A stretch of 23,454 bases of DNA from an uncultured Clostridium sp. (GTDB lineage: Bacteria > Bacillota > Clostridia > TANB77 > CAG-508). The notes beneath the pieces were generated by a model. It made no database searches. It worked only from the letters and a program-made list of their open reading frames with translations, and was not told the DNA's origin. Both the position numbers and the translations under genes were made by a program. The stretch spans positions 1 to 23,454 of the forward strand of contig USEX01000021.1 of assembly GCA_900553755.1 (NCBI GenBank), given 5' to 3'. Position 1 is the first letter of the stretch. Every line of letters begins with the position of its first letter. Shown one piece after another: positions 1 through 6,777 of this stretch.

Positions 1-6
1 TAATTG

Positions 7-56
7 AGACATTTTCTCAAATGATTTATTAAGACATTATCACAAATGAATTATAA
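7..56. repeat. Two tandem copies of a 25-bp AT-rich repeat
   Basis: Copies at 7-31 and 32-56 lie directly head to tail and match at 21 of 25 positions. All four differences are T-to-A changes. The shared core reads AGACATT-T-C-CAAATGA. It lies at the extreme left edge, upstream of the mtaB promoter. Tandem 20-25 bp repeats can be transposase-binding sites at insertion sequence ends, but no terminal inverted repeat or transposase can be seen here, so that reading is inference. Confidence 0.6.
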
Positions 57-81
57 AAATGATGAAATAATTAATTTTTAT

Positions 82-110
82 TTGAAAATTAACATAAAAC
101 ATGATAAAAT
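82..110 (+). promoter_or_regulatory. Probable sigma-A promoter of mtaB
   Basis: TTGAAA at 82-87 is followed after 17 bases by TAAAAT at 105-110, which is good spacing for a housekeeping promoter. The start codon of mtaB lies 31 bases downstream, preceded by GGAG at 128-131. Confidence 0.55.
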
Positions 111-141
111 GTTCTAAAAATAAAAATGGAGTAATATTAAT

Positions 142-1461
142 ATGTCAAAAAAAGTAGCTTTTTATACACTTGGTTGCAAAGTAAATCAATATGAAACTAA
201 TGCAATGGAACAACAATTTATACAAAAAGGATATAAAACAGTAGAAAATTCGGAAAGCGCAGATATATATATCATAAATACTTGTAGTGTAACCAATATG
301 GCTGAAAGAAAATCAAGGCAAATGCTAAGAAGAGTAAAAGAAATTAATAAAGATGCTATTTTAGTGGTTTGCGGTTGCTATGCACAAGTAGCGAAAAATG
401 AATTAGAAAAAATACCAGAAATAGATATAATTTTGGGAATAAATGAGAAAAATAATATTGTAGAAAAAGTAGAAGAATATATAAATAAAAATAAAAAATC
501 AACAGAAACAATTGTATCAGATGTGGCAACACAAAATGAGTTCATTGATTTTGGGGATGTAACTTTTACAGAAAAAAATAGAGCAGTAATAAAAGTGCAA
601 GATGGCTGCAACATGTTTTGCACGTACTGCATTATACCATATGCTAGAGGAAGAATAAGAAGTAGAAAAATAGAAAGTGTGGTTTCGGAAATATCTAAGA
701 TAGCTAGCCAAGGTATTAAAGAAGTTGTTATAACTGGGATTCATATAGCCTCATATGGAAAAGATTTTGATGAGAAAGGCAAAAAAATTAGGCTTATTGA
801 TTTGTTGGAAAGAATAAATCAAATAGAAGGGATAGAAAGAATTAGATTAGGATCACTTGAACCAACAATTATAGATGAAGAGTTTACAATGCGATTATCA
901 AAATTAGAAAAAATATGTGATCATTTTCACTTATCATTACAAAGTGGATGCAATGAAACACTTAAAAGGATGAACAGAAAATATACAACAGAAAGATATA
1001 AGCAATCAGTTGATGTTTTAAGAAATGTGTATCCAAATGTTAATTTTACAACAGATGTAATAGTGGGATTTCCAGGGGAGACAGAAGAAGAATTTAATGA
1101 GACATATAAATTTTTAGAAGATATAAATTTTTATAAAATTCATGTTTTTAAATATTCTCCTAGAAGAGGAACTGTGGCAGAAAAAATGCAAAATCAAATA
1201 GATGGAAATATAAAAGAAATTAGAAGTAACAAATTAATAGAGCTATCAGATAAAAATCAGAATAATTATAATGAAAAAAATATTGGGAAACAGGTAAAAG
1301 TTTTATTTGAAGAATATGAAGATGGCTATTTTAAAGGGCATACAACTAATTATATGGAAGTAAAAGTAAAAAGAGATGAAGCAGAAAATCTTGTGGATAA
1401 AATTTTAGAGGTAGAAATAATAGATAATGATAGAAAAACTAAAGAATTAATAGGAAAATAA
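142..1461 (+). CDS. mtaB: tRNA t6A37 methylthiotransferase MtaB
   Basis: A radical-SAM enzyme that inserts a methylthio group at C2 of t6A37 in ANN-decoding tRNAs, giving ms2t6A. The 439 residues show the full family order. An N-terminal UPF0004 domain has three cluster-binding cysteines (C12, C48, C79). The radical-SAM cluster is C156-x3-C160-x2-C163 in the string CNMFCTYCIIPYARGR. A C-terminal TRAM-like region starts near residue 375. Both [4Fe-4S] sites are intact and the length is normal. ATG 142 has GGAG ten bases upstream. The TLGCKVNQYE opening and the DGCNMFCTYC site favour MtaB over MiaB or RimO. In many Firmicutes mtaB sits beside a HIT gene. Here alaS lies between them. Confidence 0.95.
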   Translation: MSKKVAFYTLGCKVNQYETNAMEQQFIQKGYKTVENSESADIYIINTCSVTNMAERKSRQMLRRVKEINKDAILVVCGCYAQVAKNELEKIPEIDIILGINEKNNIVEKVEEYINKNKKSTETIVSDVATQNEFIDFGDVTFTEKNRAVIKVQDGCNMFCTYCIIPYARGRIRSRKIESVVSEISKIASQGIKEVVITGIHIASYGKDFDEKGKKIRLIDLLERINQIEGIERIRLGSLEPTIIDEEFTMRLSKLEKICDHFHLSLQSGCNETLKRMNRKYTTERYKQSVDVLRNVYPNVNFTTDVIVGFPGETEEEFNETYKFLEDINFYKIHVFKYSPRRGTVAEKMQNQIDGNIKEIRSNKLIELSDKNQNNYNEKNIGKQVKVLFEEYEDGYFKGHTTNYMEVKVKRDEAENLVDKILEVEIIDNDRKTKELIGK

Positions 1462-1473
1462 AGCGTCAATTTA

Positions 1474-1502
1474 TTGACAAAATACATTAAATGAAATAGA
1501 CT
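1474..1502 (+). promoter_or_regulatory. Probable promoter of alaS
   Basis: A perfect TTGACA at 1474-1479 is followed after 17 bases by TAGACT at 1497-1502. Transcription would start about 25 bases before the start codon. That leaves no room for a T-box leader, the usual control of many Firmicutes aminoacyl-tRNA synthetase genes. Confidence 0.5.
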
Positions 1503-1533
1503 ATGTTAATAGTAAAAAGAGAGGGGATTTTTG

Positions 1534-3288
1534 ATGAAAGCAATCGAAATTAGAAATAAATATTTGAACTTTTTTAAAGAGCATGGACATAAAGTAATAC
1601 CAAGTGCTCCATTAATACCAGAAAATGATCCATCTGTTTTATTTACAACAGCAGGGATGCAACCATTAGTACCATACCTTTTAGGAGAAAAGCACCCAGA
1701 AGGCAAAAGGTTAACTGATTACCAGAAATGCTTACGTACCAATGATATTGATGAAGTTGGAGATAACAGACATTTAACATATTTTGAAATGTTGGGAAAT
1801 TGGTCTTTAGGAGATTATTTTAAAGAGGAAGCTATTGCAATGAGCTTTGAATTTTTGACTAAAGAATTAGGAATACCAGTTGAAAAGCTATCTGTAACAT
1901 GTTTTGCAGGTGATAAAGATTGCCCAAGAGATACTGTTACTGCTGAATGCTGGAAAAAAGCAGGAATACCAGAAGATAGAATCTATTTTTTCGGCAAAGA
2001 CGATAACTGGTGGATTGCAGGCGAAGAAGGACCATGTGGTTCAGATACTGAAATGTTTTATGATACAGGAAAGCCAAAATGTTCAGAAGGATGCGATCCT
2101 TCATGCGGATGCGGAAAATATGTGGAAATATGGAATAACGTATTCATGGAATATTATAAAGATAAAGATGGAAAATACACAAAATTAAAACAACATAACG
2201 TAGATACAGGTTTAGGACTTGAAAGAATGACAATGCTATTGCAAGGCAAGGAAACACCTTTTGATACAGAATTATTTGCTCCAGTAATGAATAAATTACA
2301 AGAATTAGCAGTAGTGGACGATATTGCCAGCAGAAGAATTGTGGCTGAACATTTACGTGCGAGTATGATGATAATACTTGATGGCGGTTTGCCAAGCAAT
2401 GTAGATAGAGGATATATTTTAAGAAGGTTGATTCGTAGAATGACAAGACATTTAAGAAAGCTACAAATTAACCTTGATACACTTCCAGAATTAATAGAAT
2501 TGAATATTGAAACTTTAAAAGAGATGTATCCAGAGCTAGTTAAAAATAAAGAAAAAATAGTTAGTGTTATAATAGAAGAAAAAAATAAATTTGAAAAAAC
2601 TCTAGAACGTGGAGAAAAAGAATTTAATAAAATAGCCCGAAAGTTAGAAGAACAAGGGAAAGACATTTTATTAGGTAAAGATATATTTAATCTATATGAA
2701 ACATATGGATTTCCACCAGAAGTAACAGCAGATTTAGCTAGAGAAAGAAATTTGAAAATAGATAACAAAGAATTTGAACAGTTATTTAAAGAGCATCAAG
2801 AGAAATCAAGAATGGGTAGTGAACAAAAATTTAAAGGTGGACTATCTGGAAATGGCAAAATGGAAACAAAATATCATACAGCAACTCATCTTTTGAATGC
2901 AGCTTTAAAAGTTGTTTTGGGAAAAGATGTACATCAAAAAGGTTCAAACATAACCCCAGAGAGAATGAGATTTGACTTCAGTTGTGACCATAAGCTAACA
3001 GATGAAGAAAAGCAAAAAGTAGAAGAACTAGTTAATAAATGGATACAAGAAGAAATTCCTGTAACAGTTGAAGAAATGAAAAAAGATGAAGCTATAAAAT
3101 CTGGTGCAGAGTGTATGTTTATAGAAAAATATCCAGATATAGTAACAGTATACTCTATAGGTGATGTATCTAAGGAATTGTGTGGTGGACCACATGTAAA
3201 AAATACTAAGGAACTTGGCAAATTCAAAATAAAGAAAGAGGAAGCAAGTTCAGCAGGGGTAAGAAGAATAAAAGCTGTTTTAGAATAA
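1534..3288 (+). CDS. alaS: Alanyl-tRNA synthetase, short form without C-Ala domain
   Basis: Charges tRNA-Ala with alanine in the cytosol. The start is ATG 1534, seven bases after GAGGGG (1521-1526); a TTG directly before it (1531) is also in frame but less likely. The class II catalytic core is clear (RHLTYFEMLGNWSLGDYFK motif 2, GLGLERM motif 3). The editing zinc site is present as H448-TAT-H452 and C550-GGP-H554. At 584 residues it is about 300 shorter than the usual 870-880. It stops after the editing domain, so the C-terminal C-Ala/oligomerisation part is absent. The HTATH motif also follows the middle domain almost at once, without the beta-barrel sub-domain that usually carries an AESGGQ-like motif. 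A cysteine cluster, C183-x3-C187-x3-C191-x-C193, sits inside the catalytic domain. Short AlaRS forms of this plan are known from candidate-phyla bacteria and some Clostridia, so the gene is probably functional rather than truncated. Confidence 0.93.
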   Translation: MKAIEIRNKYLNFFKEHGHKVIPSAPLIPENDPSVLFTTAGMQPLVPYLLGEKHPEGKRLTDYQKCLRTNDIDEVGDNRHLTYFEMLGNWSLGDYFKEEAIAMSFEFLTKELGIPVEKLSVTCFAGDKDCPRDTVTAECWKKAGIPEDRIYFFGKDDNWWIAGEEGPCGSDTEMFYDTGKPKCSEGCDPSCGCGKYVEIWNNVFMEYYKDKDGKYTKLKQHNVDTGLGLERMTMLLQGKETPFDTELFAPVMNKLQELAVVDDIASRRIVAEHLRASMMIILDGGLPSNVDRGYILRRLIRRMTRHLRKLQINLDTLPELIELNIETLKEMYPELVKNKEKIVSVIIEEKNKFEKTLERGEKEFNKIARKLEEQGKDILLGKDIFNLYETYGFPPEVTADLARERNLKIDNKEFEQLFKEHQEKSRMGSEQKFKGGLSGNGKMETKYHTATHLLNAALKVVLGKDVHQKGSNITPERMRFDFSCDHKLTDEEKQKVEELVNKWIQEEIPVTVEEMKKDEAIKSGAECMFIEKYPDIVTVYSIGDVSKELCGGPHVKNTKELGKFKIKKEEASSAGVRRIKAVLE

Positions 3289-3315
3289 AATATTAATTTT
3301 AGAAATGAGGAAAAT

Positions 3316-3660
3316 ATGGACGATTGTATTTTTTGTAAAATTGTAAAAGGTGAAATTCCATCAGAAAAAGTTTATGAAGATGAAAAGGTACTAGCATTTA
3401 AAGATATTAATCCAGTAACTCCAATACATGTATTAGTAATACCTAAAAAACATTTTAAAGATGTACTTGATGTAAAAGAAGAAGATAAGGAAATAATTGC
3501 AGATCTATTTCAAAGCATAAATAAAATTGCTAAAATATTAGGAATAGAAGAAAATGGATTTAGAGTAATAAATAATTGCGGAAAAGACGCTGGGCAGGAA
3601 GTAATGCATTTGCATTTTCATTTACTAGCAGGTAAAAAATTAGGAGCTAAAATAATATAA
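3316..3660 (+). CDS. HIT-family nucleotide hydrolase (HinT-like)
   Basis: A histidine-triad protein of 114 residues, the usual HinT size, which would hydrolyse purine nucleoside phosphoramidates or acyl-adenylates such as aminoacyl-AMP. The triad is H98-L-H100-F-H102-LL. The N-terminus MDDCIFCKIVKGEIPS carries C4 and C7, half of the zinc site found in many HinT proteins. ATG 3316 is preceded by GAGG at 3307-3310. It follows alaS by 27 bases with no terminator between them, so the two are probably co-transcribed. Location beside a synthetase fits aminoacyl-adenylate clean-up, but that link is inference. Confidence 0.92.
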   Translation: MDDCIFCKIVKGEIPSEKVYEDEKVLAFKDINPVTPIHVLVIPKKHFKDVLDVKEEDKEIIADLFQSINKIAKILGIEENGFRVINNCGKDAGQEVMHLHFHLLAGKKLGAKII

Positions 3661-3684
3661 AGTCTATCCAAAATATATAAATTA

Positions 3685-3693
3685 TGTTATAAT
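3685..3693 (+). promoter_or_regulatory. Extended -10 promoter of the sortase gene
   Basis: TGTTATAAT at 3685-3693 is a perfect extended -10 (TG, one base, TATAAT). No good -35 lies upstream, which is common for extended -10 promoters. The AGGAGG site at 3715-3720 and ATG 3727 follow. Confidence 0.5.
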
Positions 3694-3726
3694 AGAAACA
3701 GATGAGTTTACAAAAGGAGGAAATAT

Positions 3727-4383
3727 ATGCTTGAAAATAAATATAGTAAATTTTTAACAGTTATACTAATAATGGTAATTGTAGTAATAGTAATATTACT
3801 TAGTGTTTTTGGGTATGATATGTATAGAAAAATAACAACAGATAGAGTTGCTGCATCAGTAGTAAATGAATTTAATGATAATATAAACAAACCAGAAAAT
3901 AATGAAGAAAGTAATTCAGAAACTGTAACACCAATATTAAATGAAGAAGTAGTAAATCAGGAGACTACAACAGGTGGAAATAAAGTAACTTTAAAAGGCT
4001 ACAATGTTGTAGGAACAATAGAAATACCAAAAATAAAGCTAAATTATCCTATCTTAGAAAGAACAACACCTGATTCTATAGAATTATCTGTAGCAATGTT
4101 ATATGGGCCAGGACCAAATCAAGTGGGAAATACAGTAATTATAGGGCATAACTATAGAAACGGTTCATTCTTTGGAAATAATGATAAACTAGCTATAGGT
4201 GATAAAATTTATATAACTGATACAACAGGAACACGAATTGAATATAATATCTATAATATTTATGAGACTACAGCAGATGATGCGGATTACTTTGATAGAG
4301 ACACTGCAGGAAAGAGGGAGATATCTTTATCAACCTGTACTGATAACTCAAAAGCAAGATTAGTAATTTGGGCAGCTGAGTAG
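3727..4383 (+). CDS. Membrane-anchored sortase (class D-like)
   Basis: A transpeptidase that cuts a sorting signal in secreted proteins and joins them to the cell wall or to pilin subunits. The 218 residues begin with a short cytosolic stretch and one membrane helix (about 10-30), followed by a low-complexity N/E-rich spacer (about 50-85) and the sortase barrel (about 90-218). The catalytic residues are present: H141 in TVIIGHNYRNGSFFG, C204 in LSTCT and R211 in KARLVIW. AGGAGG lies six bases before ATG 3727. No LPxTG-like substrate gene is in the window, so the target is unknown. The class is a guess from the histidine and cysteine motifs; classes D and E are hard to tell apart by eye. Confidence 0.88.
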   Translation: MLENKYSKFLTVILIMVIVVIVILLSVFGYDMYRKITTDRVAASVVNEFNDNINKPENNEESNSETVTPILNEEVVNQETTTGGNKVTLKGYNVVGTIEIPKIKLNYPILERTTPDSIELSVAMLYGPGPNQVGNTVIIGHNYRNGSFFGNNDKLAIGDKIYITDTTGTRIEYNIYNIYETTADDADYFDRDTAGKREISLSTCTDNSKARLVIWAAE

Positions 4384-4411
4384 ATAAATTTAAAAAAATT
4401 AGATTTTACAG

Positions 4412-4441
4412 TTGACAAAACCATTAATAATGAGGTACAAT
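4412..4441 (+). promoter_or_regulatory. Promoter of the tRNA-His/tRNA-Gln unit
   Basis: Perfect TTGACA at 4412-4417, an 18-base spacer, then TACAAT at 4436-4441. This is among the strongest promoters in the window, as expected for a stable RNA unit. Transcription should start near 4448. Confidence 0.7.
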
Positions 4442-4446
4442 ATAAA

Positions 4447-4468
4447 ATGCATTTAGCAATAAATGCAT
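4447..4468 (+). other. GCAA-tetraloop hairpin in the tRNA 5' leader
   Basis: ATGCATTTA (4447-4455) and TAAATGCAT (4460-4468) are perfect complements and enclose GCAA, a GNRA-type tetraloop. The hairpin begins at about the predicted transcription start and ends two bases before tRNA-His. Confidence 0.6.
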
Positions 4469-4470
4469 AT

Positions 4471-4548
4471 GGTGGATTTAGCGTAGTTGGTTAACGCGCC
4501 AGTTTGTGGCACTGGAGACCATGGGTTCGAGTCCCATATTCCACCCCA
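4471..4548 (+). tRNA. tRNA-His (GTG)
   Basis: The anticodon stem CCAGT/ACTGG encloses the loop TTGTGGC, giving anticodon GTG. The T arm is ATGGG-TTCGAGT-CCCAT. The extra 5' G (G-1, 4471) pairs with C73, the identity mark of tRNA-His. CCA is encoded (4546-4548). The acceptor stem has one apparent T-T mismatch at position 6:67. Confidence 0.96.
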
Positions 4549-4556
4549 TTATATAT

Positions 4557-4631
4557 TGGGCTGTAGCCAAGCGGTAAGGCACATGACTTTGACTCATGCA
4601 TGCGCTAGTTCGAATCTAGCCAGCCCAACCA
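4557..4631 (+). tRNA. tRNA-Gln (TTG)
   Basis: The acceptor stem TGGGCTG/CAGCCCA is perfect. The anticodon stem CATGA/TCATG holds the loop CTTTGAC, giving anticodon TTG. The T arm is CTAGT/CTAGC-like around TTCGAAT. CCA is encoded at 4629-4631. It follows tRNA-His after eight bases, so both are processed from one transcript. Confidence 0.96.
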
Positions 4632-4646
4632 AGCAAACGAAAAACG

Positions 4647-4690
4647 AACTCTTACATCTTTTAATTGAGAATGTAAGAGTTTGTTTTTAT
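4647..4690 (+). terminator. Rho-independent terminator of the tRNA unit
   Basis: AACTCTTACAT (4647-4657) pairs perfectly with ATGTAAGAGTT (4671-4681) across a 13-base loop, followed by a T-rich run to 4689. Confidence 0.85.
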
Positions 4691-4727
4691 ACATAAATTA
4701 TATGTAGATAAAATAAATTTATCTGTA

Positions 4728-4756
4728 TTGACAGAAAATAAATTGAAGAGTAAAAT
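4728..4756 (+). promoter_or_regulatory. Promoter of the zinc-ribbon membrane protein gene
   Basis: TTGACA at 4728-4733, 17 bases, then TAAAAT at 4751-4756. Just upstream, GATAAA/TTTATC at 4707-4723 forms a short inverted repeat around a five-base centre, a possible operator but also easily due to chance in AT-rich DNA. Confidence 0.6.
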
Positions 4757-4797
4757 AAAGTCGAAAATAAAAACAAATGATAGGGGGAAAATAAACA

Positions 4798-6282
4798 ATG
4801 AAATGTAAAAAATGCGGTAATGAAATAGGCGAAAACGAGCTATTTTGTAGCAAATGCGGAAAGAAAGTGAAAAAGAAAGGAAAAACAGCAGATAACAAGC
4901 TAGTACTTGGAATTGTAATAGCTGGAGTGATTATAACACGTGTAATCATAATAGGAATAATAGTAGGAATAAAGCAAAAAGGTAATAGCATTGGAGGGAA
5001 AATTGAACAGATAGGTTCTAATGGACAAGTAATATCTAAAACATCTCAATTAAGCTTTTCTAATATGAAAACTGGAGATAAGGATTTAAAATTAAATGAT
5101 GACCAATATGAAGTATTGAAATACTTTGATGATAATTATTTCTATGTGTACAATTCTGAGGATTTGCAAAGATATCCTAAAGTTTATAATGGAGCGCAAA
5201 TAAGAATAGACTGCTGGATAAAGAAAATATTAAAATCGACAGATGATGAATTTGTATGCTTAGGTGTTATTGGTGCTGGTGGTGAAGGCGAAAACTACGG
5301 AGAAATGTCTGATTTTGAAGAAAAAGATTTCTTTGCAGTAAAAGGAAAACAATTAGATGAAAGATTAATAGTTAATGATGAAATTGTTGTGTATGGAACG
5401 TACACAGGAGTTGAAACATTTGAAGTAGATGGAAAATCATACACAGTTCCAGTAATAGATTCTATATACAATTATAATGTTTGTGATACTAGATTTGATT
5501 TGACCACAATTACAAAAGTAGCAAAATATATATTTGGAAATGACATAAAAATAACAGTTCCAGAGGATACTCAAGCATATGGATATGATGCATCTTCACC
5601 AATGTACTTAATTTCACTTGACAACCAATCAAATGCAAACTTTAAACAATTTTGTGCGATGAGAGAAATTGGATATATAGGATATACAAGTGGATATGGA
5701 GAGGAAATAAACAAAAGGTTACAAATATCGGCAGATTTCCAACATTACATAGTACAAACATTAGAACCTTCTATAAATCGTTTATACATAGATTATTATG
5801 ATAAAGATTTTAATAAGATATGGGGAAGAGAATTTGACTACAAAACGGAAGAAGGCTTTTCTGGTGTATCATCAGACTATACGGCTAATCAACTTGCAAT
5901 GGTATTAGATGGAGATTTATATTTATTGGATTTAGCTACTGGAAATGATAAATTTGAGCCAGTATTAGTAGGGAAAAAAGTTGGATTAACAATGTTATCT
6001 GATAGAATATTGTTAGTAGGAGACTCAAAGAAAGATACAATAATGTATGTGGATTACAGTGGAAATATAATGGGCAAAATTAATATAGACACAGAAATGG
6101 AAAAAATAAATGCTGTAGATACTCAAATAGTTAATAACAAAATGGTATTAAGATTATATGGATATTTGGAAACACAATCACCTTACTATCCATATTGGGA
6201 ATATAAATATTTAAACAAATATGTAGTATTAAATAATAAAGGTGAAGTAGAAATGTCTACCAAAGACACGGACGCCTTCTAA
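4798..6282 (+). CDS. Zinc-ribbon, single-pass membrane protein with large extracellular domain
   Basis: Not recognised as a named family. Residues 1-22 form a zinc ribbon (C3-x2-C6, C17-x2-C20). A lysine-rich stretch and one membrane helix (about 35-58) follow; the helix contains an arginine, R48, which is unusual. By the positive-inside rule the ribbon is cytosolic and about 430 residues lie outside. Around residues 130-210 the alternating strands (GAQIRIDCWIKKIL, NDEIVVYGTYTG) suggest an OB-like fold. From about 340 onward, repeated short strands with DG/TG turns (GDLYLLDLATG, VDYSGNIMGKI) suggest part of a beta-propeller. There is no LPxTG anchor. AGGGGG (4782-4787) precedes ATG 4798. The gene is monocistronic between its own promoter and a strong terminator. 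Zinc-ribbon plus membrane-helix proteins are common in Clostridia; a sensory or envelope role is only a guess. Confidence 0.85.
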   Translation: MKCKKCGNEIGENELFCSKCGKKVKKKGKTADNKLVLGIVIAGVIITRVIIIGIIVGIKQKGNSIGGKIEQIGSNGQVISKTSQLSFSNMKTGDKDLKLNDDQYEVLKYFDDNYFYVYNSEDLQRYPKVYNGAQIRIDCWIKKILKSTDDEFVCLGVIGAGGEGENYGEMSDFEEKDFFAVKGKQLDERLIVNDEIVVYGTYTGVETFEVDGKSYTVPVIDSIYNYNVCDTRFDLTTITKVAKYIFGNDIKITVPEDTQAYGYDASSPMYLISLDNQSNANFKQFCAMREIGYIGYTSGYGEEINKRLQISADFQHYIVQTLEPSINRLYIDYYDKDFNKIWGREFDYKTEEGFSGVSSDYTANQLAMVLDGDLYLLDLATGNDKFEPVLVGKKVGLTMLSDRILLVGDSKKDTIMYVDYSGNIMGKINIDTEMEKINAVDTQIVNNKMVLRLYGYLETQSPYYPYWEYKYLNKYVVLNNKGEVEMSTKDTDAF

Positions 6283-6324
6283 ATAAAAATATCGTAAAGC
6301 TTAAAAACTTTACGATATTTTTAT
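6283..6324. terminator. Strong, probably bidirectional terminator
   Basis: A perfect 17-bp stem pairs 6283-6299 with 6308-6324 around an eight-base loop. The A-rich left arm and T-rich right arm make it usable in both directions. It lies directly after the zinc-ribbon gene and just downstream of the minus-strand Cys-rich genes. Confidence 0.85.
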
Positions 6325-6332
6325 GTTAATAA

Positions 6333-6455
6333 TTAGCAACATCCGCAATTATTGTTTCCTCCACAACAGCAGCATATTACTATTAATATAATGAAAATCC
6401 AAATGCAGTTATTTCCGCCAAAACCACATCCACCACAACATCTGTTCTCTGGCAT
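6333..6455 (-). CDS. Cys-rich microprotein B (40 residues)
   Basis: A 40-residue reading frame in which 11 residues are cysteine. It begins MPENRCCGGCGFGGNN, continues with a central hydrophobic stretch (about 17-27, CIWIFIILIVI), and ends with CCCC, a GGNNN spacer and CGCC. GGGAGGTG (6462-6469 on the complement) lies six bases before the ATG, an excellent ribosome binding site, so translation is likely despite the tiny size. Similar Clostridia proteins are often annotated 'chorion class high-cysteine' by loose composition matching; the function is unknown. The hydrophobic core suggests membrane association. Many cysteines could bind metal or cross-link in a spore coat; both are inference. 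Confidence 0.75.
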   Translation of the reverse strand: MPENRCCGGCGFGGNNCIWIFIILIVICCCCGGNNNCGCC

Positions 6456-6500
6456 ACGAATCACCTCCCGCAAAAAAGAATAAAAGTTATTTAATATGAA

Positions 6501-6611
6501 CTAACAACATGGTTTATTACAACATGTATTTCCACATCCACAGCAGAATAATAGAAGGAATAGTATTATAAACCATAATAACTCACTATTGTTACCGCAA
6601 CAATTTCCCAT
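6501..6611 (-). CDS. Cys-rich microprotein A (36 residues)
   Basis: A 36-residue frame with nine cysteines. It begins MGNCCGNNSELLW, has a central hydrophobic stretch (about 11-22, LLWFIILFLLLF), then CCGCGNTCC and an NKPCC end. AAGGAGG (6620-6626 on the complement) lies eight bases before the ATG, a near-perfect ribosome binding site. It shares its plan with microprotein B 45 bases downstream: CC and GNN near the start, one W before a hydrophobic core, and CC(G/C)C clusters after it. The two are likely paralogues in one transcript that ends at the 6283-6324 hairpin. No convincing promoter could be assigned upstream. Function unknown. Confidence 0.75.
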   Translation of the reverse strand: MGNCCGNNSELLWFIILFLLLFCCGCGNTCCNKPCC

Positions 6612-6705
6612 GTAAGCTACCTCCTTATAAAGATTTTATAATATATATTATTAAATTAATTTATAAGTGTTACAGAATTGAAAATGTAATTTTAAATAAA
6701 AAGAC

Positions 6706-6735
6706 TGTACAAAAAAATACAATTAATGATATAAT
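6706..6735 (+). promoter_or_regulatory. Probable promoter of the mutL operon
   Basis: TATAAT at 6730-6735 is perfect. TGTACA at 6706-6711, 18 bases upstream, is a weak -35. The mutL start codon lies 43 bases downstream. Confidence 0.5.
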
Positions 6736-6777
6736 TCATTATGAAAAATAGACAAAAGATAGAAAGGAATCTAAGAG

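Noticed and set aside
1462..1533. A T-box riboswitch ahead of alaS
   Set aside because: Only about 25-30 bases lie between the promoter and the start codon, with no stem structure or T-box motif.
2154..2768. A 204-codon minus-strand frame inside alaS
   Set aside because: It is the antisense shadow of an intact gene, with low-complexity S/L/I composition and no ribosome binding site.
4487..4696. A 69-codon reading frame across the tRNA genes
   Set aside because: It runs through tRNA-His, tRNA-Gln and the terminator; the RNA folds explain the sequence fully.
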